Assembly (NCBI GenBank): GCA_965215355.1
Contig: CBDCDJ010000007.1
Span: 186,001-250,000, forward strand
DNA from: CBDCDJ01 sp965215355
Lineage (GTDB): Bacteria > Deinococcota > Deinococci > Deinococcales > Trueperaceae
Length of the DNA stretch: 64,000 nucleotides
Direction: 5' to 3'
Shown here: positions 1 to 9,010 of the stretch, piece by piece
Layout of the letters: each line of letters starts with the position of its first letter
Numbering within the stretch: the first letter of the stretch is position 1
Made by a program: the position numbers and the translations under genes
Notes under the pieces: generated by a model
Told to the model about the DNA's origin: nothing
The model's database searches: none
What the model saw: the letters and a program-made list of their open reading frames with translations, nothing else

Positions 1-1329
1 CGCGCGCCCGAGTTCGAGGCCATGACCGGCGCGAAAATCAACGTCATCACGGTGCCTTTTCCCGACCTTTACCAGCAGATTCTCACCGACGTTTCGACCG
101 GCAGCAACAGCTACGACGGTTTCGTGTTTGCGCCGCAGTGGATGGTGGACTACATCGTCCCCGGTTACCTGGAAAACTTGAGCGAGCGCATAGGTAATGA
201 CGCCGACATCCAGTGGAACGACGTGGGCGCGTTCTTCCGCGACTTTTCCTCGACCTACGAGGGCTCAACCTACACCATCCCGCTCGACGGCGACTTTCAG
301 ATGGTCTACTACCGCACCGACGTGCTGAGTGAAATAGGCATGGAGCCGCCCCAGACTTGGGACGATTACCTGGCAATCGCCGAGGCCGCCCACGGCATGG
401 ACATGAACGGCGACGGCGAAGGCGACTACGGCAGTTGCATCGGCAAGGCGCGCAACAACCAGGGTTACTGGTTCATCACCTCCATCGCCGCGCCGATGTT
501 GCAGACCCAAGGCACCTCGCAGGGCGCGTTTTTCGACAACGAGACCCTGGAGCCCTTGGTGAACAACGCGGCTTTTGAACGGGCGCTCGAGATTTACAAA
601 GCCACCAACCAGTACGGCCCGCCCGACGAGTTGAACTTGGGCGTCGGCGACACGCGCGGCCTGTGGACCGCCGGACGCTGCGCCCTGACCCTCGACTGGG
701 GCGACATCGGCACGCTCGCCATCGAAGAAGGCTCGCAGGTCGCCGACACCACGGGCGCGGTTATAAATCCCGGCTCGAGGATGGTTCTCGACCGCGCCAC
801 GGGTGAACTGGTGGAATGCACCGGAGACCTTTGCCCCTACGCCGTGGACGGCGTCAACTATGCACCCTTCGCGGCCTTCGGGGGTTGGTCGGGCGGCGTC
901 AACGCCGCGGCCGACCCGCAAGTCAAAGACGCCCTCTACGCCTTTTTCAGCTACCTGAACCAGCCTGCGCAGTCCAACGTGGACGTGACGAGGGGCATCA
1001 CGGGTTTCAACCCCTACCGCACCTCACAGTTCGAGAGCACGGACGCCTGGACCCAGGCGGGCATGAGTGAAGAGTTCGCCCAGAACTACTTGGGCGCAAT
1101 AGAACAAAGTCTCAACAGCCCCAACATGGTGCTCGACCTGCGCATCCCCTTCAACCAGCGCTATCAGCAAAACGTGCTCGACACGGCACTGGCGCAGTAT
1201 TTGGCCAGTGAAATCGACGTGGAAGAAACGATGGAGCAGGTTTACGACGGCTGGCAAGAAATCACCGACGAACTCGGGCGTGACACCCAAATCGCCGCTT
1301 ACAACGGCACCCTGGGCGTAGAGCGCTGA
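1..1329 (+). CDS. Sugar ABC transporter solute-binding protein (5' end cut off)
   Basis: The reading frame is open from base 1, so the N-terminus, including any signal peptide or lipobox, lies outside the window; 442 residues are visible. It resembles family 1 extracellular solute-binding proteins, which capture sugars outside the cell and deliver them to a membrane permease pair. Visible hallmarks are the TVPFPDLYQQ stretch near the start, YTIPLDGDFQMVYYRTDVL, PPQTWDDYLAIA, and a late GGWSGGVNAAADPQ segment. Two MalF/MalG-type permeases follow, and L-fucose isomerase lies downstream, so the likely ligand is a 6-deoxysugar; that is inference from context. No ATPase subunit is encoded beside it, so a shared ATPase elsewhere is probable. 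Confidence 0.85.
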   Translation, partial: RAPEFEAMTGAKINVITVPFPDLYQQILTDVSTGSNSYDGFVFAPQWMVDYIVPGYLENLSERIGNDADIQWNDVGAFFRDFSSTYEGSTYTIPLDGDFQMVYYRTDVLSEIGMEPPQTWDDYLAIAEAAHGMDMNGDGEGDYGSCIGKARNNQGYWFITSIAAPMLQTQGTSQGAFFDNETLEPLVNNAAFERALEIYKATNQYGPPDELNLGVGDTRGLWTAGRCALTLDWGDIGTLAIEEGSQVADTTGAVINPGSRMVLDRATGELVECTGDLCPYAVDGVNYAPFAAFGGWSGGVNAAADPQVKDALYAFFSYLNQPAQSNVDVTRGITGFNPYRTSQFESTDAWTQAGMSEEFAQNYLGAIEQSLNSPNMVLDLRIPFNQRYQQNVLDTALAQYLASEIDVEETMEQVYDGWQEITDELGRDTQIAAYNGTLGVER

Positions 1330-1344
1330 AGATTAAGACGTGCT

Positions 1345-1370
1345 GGGGGCTCGAGCTTACTCGAGCCCCC
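1345..1370 (+). terminator. Intercistronic stem-loop after the binding protein gene
   Basis: An 11-base-pair perfect hairpin (GGGGGCTCGAG paired with CTCGAGCCCCC, loop CTTA) starts 15 bases after the stop codon and is followed by TCTTTGTCT. The U-tract is weak, so partial termination or mRNA protection is more likely than a full stop. This is the usual position for a structure that keeps binding-protein mRNA more abundant than permease mRNA. Confidence 0.6.
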
Positions 1371-1399
1371 TCTTTGTCTAACCAATAGAGAGTATTCGA

Positions 1400-2536
1400 A
1401 TGGACAAACCTATTTCCAAGCGAACGACCACCGATAAAATAAGCAGCAACCGGTTTACGGACTGGCTGAACCGCAGCGCGGGCAACGTGTTCGTCTTGCC
1501 GTCGGTCGTCATCGTTTTGCTGCTGTCTATTTTCCCGCTCATCGTTTCGGCCTACCTCGCCCTGACCCGCGTCCGGTTCGTGCCGGGCGGCTTCGACATC
1601 ACTTTTGTAGGGCTTAAAAATTTTGACAAGCTCATCAACGGCAGCGAGAAACGGCACTTCCGGGGAGACTTAGAAGCCCTCGCGCCGTACCAGTGGGTCG
1701 TCGTCGCAGTCGCCCTTCTGCTGCTCGCTTACGCGCTGTGGCGCTACCTGCGTGGTGGCAATGCCAAACCGGGCGGCGTCGTCTACCGCATCATTACCTT
1801 CAGCATCCTCGGTTGGGGCGTTTATTTCGTGATGCAAAACTTGAGCCCCGAGGGTCGGCCCGGCACCGTCGTCGTGACGCTTATTTACGTGTTTGTGGGG
1901 CTGTTTTTGCAGTATTTCATCGGCTTGGGGCTGGCGCTCCTGACCACGCAGAACTTACCTGGCAAGCGCTTGTTCAGGGTCATTTTTTTACTCCCGATGA
2001 TGATTACGCCGGTGGGCATCGGCTACACCTTCCGCATGATGACGGACACGGGCAAGGGGCCGTTTCAGCCCCTATGGGCCGCGTTCGGTCTACAAAACTT
2101 CTCCTGGGTGAACGACCCTTGGGGCGCGCGCTGGGCGGTCATCATTACCGACACCTGGCAGTGGACGCCGTTTGTATTCATTATTTTACTGGCCGCCATC
2201 GAAGGCTTGCCGAACGAACTCTTCGAGGCGGCGCACGTGGACGGCGCAAGTAAGTGGCAGATTTTCTGGAACATCACCTTGCCGCAAATTATCCCGGTCA
2301 GCGCCACAGTGATTTTGATTCGGATGATTGAGGCTTTCAAGATTGTCGATTTGCCGAACATCCTCACCTTCGGCGGGCCGGGCACGGCGACGGAGTCGTT
2401 GACGCTCCACTCGTTTTTCGCCTGGCGCACGCTCGACGTGGGCGCGTCGGCGGCGGTTGCCTACATGCTGATGTTTTTGTCGCTGTTCGTGTGCATTACT
2501 TACGTGAATCTGGTTTATCAGAAGTTGGTGAGGTAG
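1400..2536 (+). CDS. Sugar ABC transporter permease (MalF type)
   Basis: Inner-membrane subunit of a carbohydrate importer, 378 residues. It begins with a polar segment, then a first membrane span around residues 30-55 (VFVLPSVVIVLLLSIFPLI), further spans near 95-125 and 150-180, and a conserved core. The ABC permease EAA loop is clear near residues 276-299 (EAAHVDGASKWQIFW, then TLPQIIP), which docks the ATPase. The insert between the first and second core spans is longer than in many family members and carries an extra hydrophobic stretch. It lies 70 bases after the binding protein and 144 bases before the second permease, consistent with one operon. Substrate is inferred from the fucose genes downstream. 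Confidence 0.88.
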   Translation: MDKPISKRTTTDKISSNRFTDWLNRSAGNVFVLPSVVIVLLLSIFPLIVSAYLALTRVRFVPGGFDITFVGLKNFDKLINGSEKRHFRGDLEALAPYQWVVVAVALLLLAYALWRYLRGGNAKPGGVVYRIITFSILGWGVYFVMQNLSPEGRPGTVVVTLIYVFVGLFLQYFIGLGLALLTTQNLPGKRLFRVIFLLPMMITPVGIGYTFRMMTDTGKGPFQPLWAAFGLQNFSWVNDPWGARWAVIITDTWQWTPFVFIILLAAIEGLPNELFEAAHVDGASKWQIFWNITLPQIIPVSATVILIRMIEAFKIVDLPNILTFGGPGTATESLTLHSFFAWRTLDVGASAAVAYMLMFLSLFVCITYVNLVYQKLVR

Positions 2537-2594
2537 GGATGTTCAAACGTTGTTCTTTGGTTTGCACTCTTTTGTCCTCCGGCATAATCCCCCT

Positions 2595-2627
2595 GTCCCG
2601 AAGGGACATCCCCCTTGTTAAGGGGGA
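2595..2627. repeat. Paired short palindromes between the permease genes
   Basis: Two adjacent hairpins: GTCCC-GAA-GGGAC (2595-2607) and TCCCCCTT-GTT-AAGGGGGA (2609-2627). They occupy the 144-base gap between two genes of one operon. They have no U-tract and look like a small palindromic intergenic repeat rather than a terminator. Whether other copies exist in the genome cannot be told from here. Confidence 0.5.
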
Positions 2628-2680
2628 GGAGGTCAAAGGCGGGGCGGCTCGAGCTTTTAAAGTAAAACAAGCAGGCCGCA

Positions 2681-3697
2681 ATGTTTAAGAGCAGAGGCCT
2701 CAACCGTCCCTCCGTCGCGGGCGCGGTTCTGTCTTACGCGGTGCTGCTGTTCTGGGCCTTCGTCGTGCTGTTTCCGCTGTACTGGCTGGTGGTAACTTCG
2801 TTCAAGCTGCCGTTTCAGGTGAACGAGGGGCCGTTTTATGTTCCCTTTGCGGACTATCAACCCTCCGGGCACGCCTGGCGTTACGTGTTCGTGGACGTGT
2901 TCGGCGACATGGTGCGGCCCTATGTGAACACGGTGGTGGTGGCGCTGGCGAGTTCGGTGCTGGCGCTGGTGTTCGGGGGCACGGCGGCGTATGGGCTCAC
3001 ACGGTTTCGGTACCGGCCGCGCTTGGTGCTGGTTTTTTTGTTCATCGGACTGGTGGCGCTCATCATGGTGGGCTCAGGGCTCGGCCTGCCCCTCCTCTTA
3101 CTTCTTGCTGTCGCTGCCGCTATTTTCTTCCTGGCACTCAAACCGCTCTCGAGGCGCTTTCCGGCTTCGGCGGGCAACAACGACATCGCTTTCTGGCTCA
3201 TCTCGCAGCGCATTTTGCCGCCCGTGGCCGTGGTCATTCCCATTTACATCATGTTTCAGCAGGTGGGCTTGCTCGACACGAGAGCGGCCCTCATCATCAC
3301 CTACATGGCGGTGAACTTGCCCATTGTCGTGTGGCTGATGCGGGACTACTTCGTGAGCATTCCTTTGGAGTTGGAGGAGTCGGCCCGCGTAGACGGCGCT
3401 TCGCCCTACCGAGTTTTTTGGTCCATCGTGTTGCCCCTCGCCACGCCGGGACTCGTCGCGACGTTTTTGTTCGTGCTGGTGTTCGCCTGGAACGAGTACC
3501 TGTTGTCGCTCTTTTTATCCAAGGCCGACGCGCAAACGATGCCGCTCCTCGTCGCCGCGCAAAACGCGACGCGCGGGCCGCAGTGGTGGTACATGAGCGT
3601 GTACATCCTCATCATGATTATTCCGGTGATTATCTTGGCGATTGTTTTAGAGCGTTACATCTCGCGCGGCCTGCTGGTCGGCGCGGTGAAGGGGTGA
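2681..3697 (+). CDS. Sugar ABC transporter permease (MalG type)
   Basis: Second inner-membrane subunit of the importer, 338 residues. The N-terminal span near residues 15-40 (SYAVLLFWAFVVLFPLYWLVVTS) is typical of MalG/UgpE-like permeases. The EAA loop appears as EESARVDGASPYRVFW near residues 233-248, followed by LPLATPGL. An extra hydrophobic segment (about residues 115-150, rich in Leu and Ala) interrupts the usual core between the first two conserved spans; the partner permease also has extra hydrophobic sequence, so this transporter probably has more membrane spans than the standard six per subunit. The stop codon abuts the next gene. Confidence 0.88.
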   Translation: MFKSRGLNRPSVAGAVLSYAVLLFWAFVVLFPLYWLVVTSFKLPFQVNEGPFYVPFADYQPSGHAWRYVFVDVFGDMVRPYVNTVVVALASSVLALVFGGTAAYGLTRFRYRPRLVLVFLFIGLVALIMVGSGLGLPLLLLLAVAAAIFFLALKPLSRRFPASAGNNDIAFWLISQRILPPVAVVIPIYIMFQQVGLLDTRAALIITYMAVNLPIVVWLMRDYFVSIPLELEESARVDGASPYRVFWSIVLPLATPGLVATFLFVLVFAWNEYLLSLFLSKADAQTMPLLVAAQNATRGPQWWYMSVYILIMIIPVIILAIVLERYISRGLLVGAVKG

Positions 3698-3699
3698 GG

Positions 3700-4800
3700 G
3701 TGAAGGAAACCGTCGTCCACCTGCGGCCGGAACTCTTCGGGGAGCGTGAGCGCGTACTGCTCGAGCACCCACTTTTCACCGCCTCGACTTTTCGCTTTGG
3801 GAGCGGCGTGGCGGCGTTGCGGCTCGAGAACAAGTCCGGTGACATCGTCATGCTGCCCTTTCAAGGCCAGCAAGTCTGGTCGGCGAGCTTCGGCGGGCGC
3901 GAGTTGACGATGAAGAGCATGTTCGAGGAGCCGAGGGAAACTCGCGACTACCTCCAAACCTACGGCGGCTTTCTCATCCACTGCGGCGTCACCGCGATGG
4001 GCGTGCCGGGTGCGGGCGACACGCATCCCTTGCACGGCGAGTTGCCCAACGCGCCGTATCAGCAAGCTTATCTATTCCTCGGCGAGGACGAGCGCGGAGC
4101 GTATTTAGGGCTCGGCGGGCGTTACCGGCACACGGTCGCCTTCAGCAGCAATTACTTAGCTGAGCCTCGAGTCAAACTCTACGCGAACAGCAGTCTCATC
4201 TCGGCCTCCCTCAGCGTCACCAACCTCAAAGCCACGCCGATGGAACTGATGTACCTGGCGCACATCAACTTTCGGCCCGTTGACCACGGGCGGCTCGTCT
4301 ACAGCGCCAAAACCGACCCCGAACACGTGCGCGTCAGAAAAAGTATTCCCTCGCACGTGACGCCCGAACCGGGCTACGCTGAATTTTTGGAAGAATTGTC
4401 GCAACACCCCGAAAAGCATCACGTCCTAGCGCCCGGCCTCGCCTTCGACCCCGAGGTGGTATTTTTTATCGACTATTCGACCGACGAAGACGGCTGGGCG
4501 CACACCCTGCAGCTTCACCCGGACGGCGCGGCCGACTACGTGCGCCACCGGCCCGAACAGTTGGACACGGGCGTGCGCTGGATTTGTAGAACACCCGACC
4601 AGGACGCGCTCGGCATGATAGACCCGGCGACCGCCGAGCCGGAGGGCTACAGCGCCGAAAAGGACAAGGGCAACTTGAAAACGGTCGCTCCCAGAGGCGT
4701 TTGGCGCTGCGAGTATGAGATGGGCGCGCTGAACGCGCTCGAGGCCCAAAAAATAACCCAGCACATCGAGCACGTCACCGGAGGAGAAAACCGTGGCTGA
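3700..4800 (+). CDS. DUF4432 family protein (aldose 1-epimerase-like)
   Basis: A 366-residue protein that I recognise as the DUF4432 family, whose fold resembles galactose mutarotases. Supporting stretches are LPFQGQQVWSASFGGREL, YGGFLIHCGVTAMG, the conserved HPLHGELPNAPY and YLAHINFRPVDHG. The family has no firmly assigned reaction that I know of; in a sugar-uptake operon it could interconvert anomers of the imported sugar before the isomerase acts (inference). Start choice: GTG at 3700 has an AAGGGG ribosome site five bases upstream; GTG at 3694, overlapping the permease stop, is the alternative. The end overlaps fucI by 8 bases, so the two are translationally coupled. Confidence 0.75.
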   Translation: MKETVVHLRPELFGERERVLLEHPLFTASTFRFGSGVAALRLENKSGDIVMLPFQGQQVWSASFGGRELTMKSMFEEPRETRDYLQTYGGFLIHCGVTAMGVPGAGDTHPLHGELPNAPYQQAYLFLGEDERGAYLGLGGRYRHTVAFSSNYLAEPRVKLYANSSLISASLSVTNLKATPMELMYLAHINFRPVDHGRLVYSAKTDPEHVRVRKSIPSHVTPEPGYAEFLEELSQHPEKHHVLAPGLAFDPEVVFFIDYSTDEDGWAHTLQLHPDGAADYVRHRPEQLDTGVRWICRTPDQDALGMIDPATAEPEGYSAEKDKGNLKTVAPRGVWRCEYEMGALNALEAQKITQHIEHVTGGENRG

Positions 4801-6604
4801 CTTCGAAACCCAAACGCCCCGCAACCGCCTTATCGGCACCCCGCCCAAAGTCGGTATCCGCCCCGCCATCGACGGGCGCTTGGGCGGCGTGCGGGAATCG
4901 CTGGAAGACCAGACGATGGCGCTGGCCGAGGCCGTCGCCGACCTCATTACTCAAAACCTGCAGCACGCCGACGGCCTAGAAGTCGAGTGCGTCGTCGCCG
5001 ACAGCACCATCGGCGGGGTGGCCGAGGCGGCGCGCTGCGCCGAGAAGTTCGCCCGCGCGGGCGTCGGCGTGTCCATCACCGTGACGCCCTGCTGGTGTTA
5101 CGGCTCGGAGACGATGGACATGAGTCCGCTGCTGCCCAAAGCGGTGTGGGGCTTCAACGGCACCGAACGCCCCGGCGCGGTCTACTTAGCGGCGGTGATG
5201 GCGGCGCACGCGCAAAAGGGGCTGCCGGCCTTCAGCATCTACGGGCGTGAGGTGCAGGACGCGGGTGACACGAGCATTCCCGAGGACGTACAGCAAAAAC
5301 TGTTGCAGTTCACCAGGGCTGCGCTGGCGGTGGCGACGCTGCGCGGCAGAAGTTACCTGTCGGTGGGCGGCGTGTCGATGGGCATCATGGGCTCGCTGGT
5401 AGACCCCGACTTTTTCGAGGCTTATCTGGGAATGCGCGTCGAAACGCTCGACATGAGCGAGGTGGCGCGGCGCGTGGAGCAAGGTATCTTCGACCCGGAG
5501 GAATTCGGGCGGGCGCTCGAGTGGACGAACCGTTACTGCGCCGAGGGCGAAGATTACAATCCACCTGGGCAACAGCAGAGCCGCGCGGCCAAAGACGAAA
5601 CCTGGGCGACGAGCGTCAAAATGGCCCTTATTATGCGCGACCTGATGGTCGGCAATCCCGCGCTCGCCAAGCTGGGCTACGGCGAAGAGGCGCTGGGCCA
5701 CAACGCCATTGCGGCAGGCTTTCAGGGCCAGCGGCAGTGGACGGACTTCCGGCCCAACGGTGACTTTATGGAGGCGATTTTAACGAGTTCGTTCGACTGG
5801 AACGGTATTCGCCAGCCCTACATGGTGGCGACCGAGAACGACGCCCTGAACGGCGTGACGATGCTGTTCGGGCACCTGCTTACCAACAGCGCCCAGATTT
5901 TCGCCGACGTGCGCACCCACTGGAGCCCGGAAGCAGTCGAACGAGTTACCGGACATAAGTTGACTGGCCGTGCCGAGGGCGGCTTGTTGCACCTCATCAA
6001 CTCCGGCCCGGCGGCGCTCGACGGCACCGGGCAGCAGGAACGGGACGGCCAGCCCGCCATGAAACCGTACTGGGACATCACGCCCGAGGAGGCGACGCGC
6101 TGTTTGGAGGCGACGACCTGGCACGCCGGGATGCTCGAGTACTTTCGGGGCGGCGGCTGGTCGACGCGCTTCGTCACGAAGGGCGACATGCCCGTCACCA
6201 TGACGCGCCTCAACTTAGTCAAAGGCCTCGGCCCGGCGCTGCAAATTGCCGAGGGGTACACCGTAGACCTCCCCGAAGAAGTTCACAAAACCCTGGACGA
6301 ACGCACCAACCCGACCTGGCCGACGACCTGGTTCGCCCCGAATTTGACCGGTAGCGGCCCTTTCCGCGACGCCTACAGCGTGATGGCGGCCTGGGGTGCC
6401 AACCACGGCGCACTTGCCTACGGGCATATCGGCAGCGACTTGGTAACTCTGGCCTCGCTGCTGCGGATTCCGGTCTACATGCACAACGTCCCCGAAAAGA
6501 ACTTGTTCAGGCCCCACGCCTGGCACAGCTTCGGCACCGCCGACCCGGAAGGCGCGGACTTCCGGGCGTGTGCGGCGTTCGGGCCGCTTTACGGGACGTA
6601 CTGA
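4793..6604 (+). CDS. fucI: L-fucose isomerase
   Basis: Converts L-fucose to L-fuculose (the enzyme class also takes D-arabinose) in the cytoplasm. The 603-residue protein matches E. coli FucI over its full length: ATENDALNGVTMLFGH, FADVRTHWSPEAVERVTGHKL, HLINSGPAALDG, YFRGGGWSTRF, GLGPALQIAEG and TWPTTWFAPNLTG are all family signatures. E348, D372 and H538 (in GANHG) fit the metal-binding Glu, Asp and His of the E. coli enzyme (E337, D361, H528). GTG start with GGAGGA upstream, overlapping the previous gene by 8 bases. This is the strongest functional anchor for the whole cluster. Confidence 0.95.
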   Translation: MADFETQTPRNRLIGTPPKVGIRPAIDGRLGGVRESLEDQTMALAEAVADLITQNLQHADGLEVECVVADSTIGGVAEAARCAEKFARAGVGVSITVTPCWCYGSETMDMSPLLPKAVWGFNGTERPGAVYLAAVMAAHAQKGLPAFSIYGREVQDAGDTSIPEDVQQKLLQFTRAALAVATLRGRSYLSVGGVSMGIMGSLVDPDFFEAYLGMRVETLDMSEVARRVEQGIFDPEEFGRALEWTNRYCAEGEDYNPPGQQQSRAAKDETWATSVKMALIMRDLMVGNPALAKLGYGEEALGHNAIAAGFQGQRQWTDFRPNGDFMEAILTSSFDWNGIRQPYMVATENDALNGVTMLFGHLLTNSAQIFADVRTHWSPEAVERVTGHKLTGRAEGGLLHLINSGPAALDGTGQQERDGQPAMKPYWDITPEEATRCLEATTWHAGMLEYFRGGGWSTRFVTKGDMPVTMTRLNLVKGLGPALQIAEGYTVDLPEEVHKTLDERTNPTWPTTWFAPNLTGSGPFRDAYSVMAAWGANHGALAYGHIGSDLVTLASLLRIPVYMHNVPEKNLFRPHAWHSFGTADPEGADFRACAAFGPLYGTY

Positions 6605-6622
6605 CTCGGCTTATGCGAGTCG

Positions 6623-6690
6623 GCTTGTGGCGAGTGGCTTTTAGCTCGTAGAAAAACCACAAGCTACTGGCTGCTCTACTCGATTAAACT
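6623..6690 (+). promoter_or_regulatory. Inverted repeat and probable -10 box before the Uma2 gene
   Basis: GCTTGTGG (6623-6630) is repeated in inverse orientation as CCACAAGC (6657-6664), forming a possible large hairpin just after fucI. A TAAACT -10-like box lies at 6685-6690, and a strong AAAGGAGG ribosome site precedes the ATG at 6710. This suggests that the Uma2/NUDIX pair has its own promoter inside the sugar cluster. Confidence 0.4.
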
Positions 6691-6709
6691 AACCGGAAAG
6701 GAGGCTCTT

Positions 6710-7273
6710 ATGGCAGTCGCATTAACCAGGTACCGCTTCAGCGTCGCGGAGTATCACCAGATGGTCGAAGCGGGGGTGTTCAATGAGGACGATCCTGTAG
6801 AACTCATCGAAGGAGAGATTGTCGAGATGGCACCGATAGGCAGTCGGCACGCGGCGTGCGTCAAAAAACTCAATCAGTTGTTCACGAACGCTCTAGGCGA
6901 GCGAGTCATCGTCAGTGTCCAAGACCCCATCGGCATAGCGAACAGCGAGCCCGAGCCTGATTTAGCCTTGCTGCGTCCCCGCGACCACTTTTACGCCGAA
7001 CGGCATCCGGGGCCGGAGGACGTGCTGCTCGTCGTGGAAGTCGCCGACAGTTCGCTCGAGTATGACCGCCAGGTCAAAATGCCGCTCTACGCACGTTCTA
7101 ACATCCCGGAAGCGTGGCTGGTCGACCTCGGCAACGACGAAGTCGTAATTTACCGCGAACCTTCTCCCAAAGGCTACGGGTCGATGCAAACTTACAGCGC
7201 CGGTGACGAAGTTTCAGTTTCTGGTTTCGACCTTACGGTGCGCGTGGCCGACGTGCTGCTGCGCTCGAGCTAA
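6710..7273 (+). CDS. Uma2 family PD-(D/E)XK nuclease-fold protein
   Basis: A 187-residue protein of the Uma2 (DUF820) family, which has a restriction-endonuclease-like fold and is often present in many copies in cyanobacteria and Deinococcota. The family core is visible: ELIEGEIVEMAPIG near residue 31-44, EPEPDLALLR with D84, VVEVADSSLEYDR with E110, and K123 in RQVKMPLYA. Biological role of the family is unsettled. It has nothing obvious to do with sugar breakdown and is flanked by an inverted repeat and its own promoter-like box, so it looks like a later insertion into the operon. Confidence 0.85.
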   Translation: MAVALTRYRFSVAEYHQMVEAGVFNEDDPVELIEGEIVEMAPIGSRHAACVKKLNQLFTNALGERVIVSVQDPIGIANSEPEPDLALLRPRDHFYAERHPGPEDVLLVVEVADSSLEYDRQVKMPLYARSNIPEAWLVDLGNDEVVIYREPSPKGYGSMQTYSAGDEVSVSGFDLTVRVADVLLRSS

Positions 7274-7306
7274 CCCCCTCCGCGCCTCTTTTCGGAAGGT
7301 ACCGAA

Positions 7307-7756
7307 GTGTCTGACTACATCAAGGAGATTCGCGAACTAGTCGGGCACCGCCCCCTCATCCTGACAAGCGCCATGATTCTTATTCTCAACGACCAGGAGC
7401 AACTGCTCCTGCAACGCCGCGCCGGAACGGGGGCGTGGCACGTCCCCGGCGGGTATCTGGAGCCCGGCGAAAAGATAGAAGACACCGCCCGCCGGGAAGC
7501 TAAGGAGGAAACCAACCTGAAAATTGGCGAGCTAGCGCTATTGGGCGTTTTTTCGGGGCCGGAGTTTCACTGGTTTGCACCCAACGGTGACGAGGTTTAC
7601 AACGTCACGGTGGCGTATGTGACCAGGGATTTCAGTGGCGAACCTCGAGCCGACGGTGATGAGGGAACAAGTGTAGCCTTCTTCGACTTGGAGAACTTGC
7701 CGGAAAACCTTGGGCCACCCGCACGACCTGTTCTCGCGACATTTTTAAAAAGTTAG
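7307..7756 (+). CDS. NUDIX hydrolase
   Basis: Cytoplasmic 149-residue hydrolase of nucleoside diphosphates linked to another moiety. The Nudix box runs from G49 to about L71 (GYLEPGEKIEDTARREAKEE) and matches the GX5EX7REUXEEXGU pattern except that N replaces the late glycine. GTG start (GTG TCT GAC) preceded by GGAAGGT. The N-terminal half (PLILTSAMILILNDQEQLLLQRRAGTG) resembles ADP-ribose/MutT-like members but does not fix the substrate. It sits 33 bases after the Uma2 gene and 9 bases before the next dehydrogenase gene. Confidence 0.88.
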   Translation: MSDYIKEIRELVGHRPLILTSAMILILNDQEQLLLQRRAGTGAWHVPGGYLEPGEKIEDTARREAKEETNLKIGELALLGVFSGPEFHWFAPNGDEVYNVTVAYVTRDFSGEPRADGDEGTSVAFFDLENLPENLGPPARPVLATFLKS

Positions 7757-7765
7757 GAGTGTGAG

Positions 7766-9010
7766 ATGAAGCTTCCGTCCCAAATGCGCGCCCTCGTCCT
7801 CTCCGGCACCGGCCCTCAACACTTGTCGGTGCGTACCGTGCCGACGCCCACACCCGGCCCGAGGCAACTCTTAGCGAGAGTCGACGCGGCGGGCATCTGC
7901 ACCAGCCTCATCAAACTTATTGCCCAAGGGCCGGAGCACAGCTACCTGTACGGCTGGGACGTGACGCGACACCCGCTGATTCTCGGCGACGAGGGCGCGG
8001 TCACGCTCGTGCAAACTGGGGAGGAGCTGAAAAACGACTTTGAAGCCGGCTCGCGCTACGTCGTCCAGCCCGCCGTCGACCACGCGCCCGTCAATCACCG
8101 CGAGCGTTACCGAAACGTCGAAAGCGTTCACAAGCTCGCCGTCGGTTACACGCTGGCGGGGCATTTGGCCGAGTATATTTTAGTTACCGAGGAAGTTTTA
8201 GAAGCGGGTTGCTTGTTGCCGCTGCCGGACGGGCTCGCGTCGGCCCACGCGGCCATGAGCGAGCCGCTGTCGTGCGTGGTCTCGAGCCAGGACCACCACC
8301 TGCACCTGCGTCAAGCGAACCTGCAAGCGCCTCGAGAGGTCTTCAAAGGCCTCAAACCCGGCGGCGTCACGGTCATTGTCGGCGCGGGCGCGATGGGGCG
8401 GATGCACGTGGACGTGGCGCTTCTGTACCGGCCCCGAGTCGTTGTCGTGACGGACTTTCTCGAGTCCCGGCTGGCCCGCGTCCGCACGCTCTTTGCTGCC
8501 AAAGCGGCGGCGCAGGGCACAATCCTCCACACAGTTCAGGGTGGGGGAGAGGTGCGCGCCCTCCTCGACCGGCTGACCGACCACCGCGGGGCCGACGACG
8601 TGATTGTTGCGGTCGGCTCGCCGGAAGCCGCTCGAGCGGCGCAAATGTACGGCGGGCGGGGCAGCGTCTTGAACCTGTTCGGCGGTTTTACGTCTTCTGA
8701 CCGCACCGTGGCGCTCGACGGCAACATCGTTCACTACTCCGAAACCGTCGTCACCGGCTCGTCGGGCGGCTCGCCTTGGGACGTGGCGCGGACGCTTGCG
8801 CTGCTGGAAGAAGGCGCTTTGGAAGTCGCCGGGCACATCGCCGCCGTCGGCGACTTGGACCACGCGCCGGAGTTGTTGGGGCGCGTCGAGCGGCAGGAAA
8901 TGGACGGCAAGGCGGTCGTCTATCCGCACCGCCGGAGTGAACGGGTGCTTACTGTCGATGATTGGAGCCTCGAGGACGAGCGAGCGTATTTGGAAGCAGT
9001 TCGCAGTTGA
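7766..9010 (+). CDS. Zinc-type medium-chain alcohol dehydrogenase family protein
   Basis: A 414-residue NAD(P)-dependent dehydrogenase of the GroES-like zinc family, longer than the usual 340-350 residues. Visible: N-terminal catalytic domain with AGICTSLIKL (zinc Cys in the CG.C.SD position), the HPLILGDEGA stretch where GDE replaces the usual GHE, a Rossmann glycine motif VIVGAGAMGRMHVDVA, and VIVAVGSPEAARAA. It has similarity in layout to L-sorbose-1-phosphate reductase-type proteins. In this cluster it may act on a sugar, sugar phosphate or lactaldehyde, but the substrate cannot be read from the sequence. Its stop codon overlaps the start of the next gene. Confidence 0.75.
   Translation: MKLPSQMRALVLSGTGPQHLSVRTVPTPTPGPRQLLARVDAAGICTSLIKLIAQGPEHSYLYGWDVTRHPLILGDEGAVTLVQTGEELKNDFEAGSRYVVQPAVDHAPVNHRERYRNVESVHKLAVGYTLAGHLAEYILVTEEVLEAGCLLPLPDGLASAHAAMSEPLSCVVSSQDHHLHLRQANLQAPREVFKGLKPGGVTVIVGAGAMGRMHVDVALLYRPRVVVVTDFLESRLARVRTLFAAKAAAQGTILHTVQGGGEVRALLDRLTDHRGADDVIVAVGSPEAARAAQMYGGRGSVLNLFGGFTSSDRTVALDGNIVHYSETVVTGSSGGSPWDVARTLALLEEGALEVAGHIAAVGDLDHAPELLGRVERQEMDGKAVVYPHRRSERVLTVDDWSLEDERAYLEAVRS

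Noticed and set aside
2491..2688. A 65-codon plus-strand frame across the permease gap
   Set aside because: It reads through the palindromic repeat and overlaps the end of the upstream permease; it is non-coding repeat sequence.
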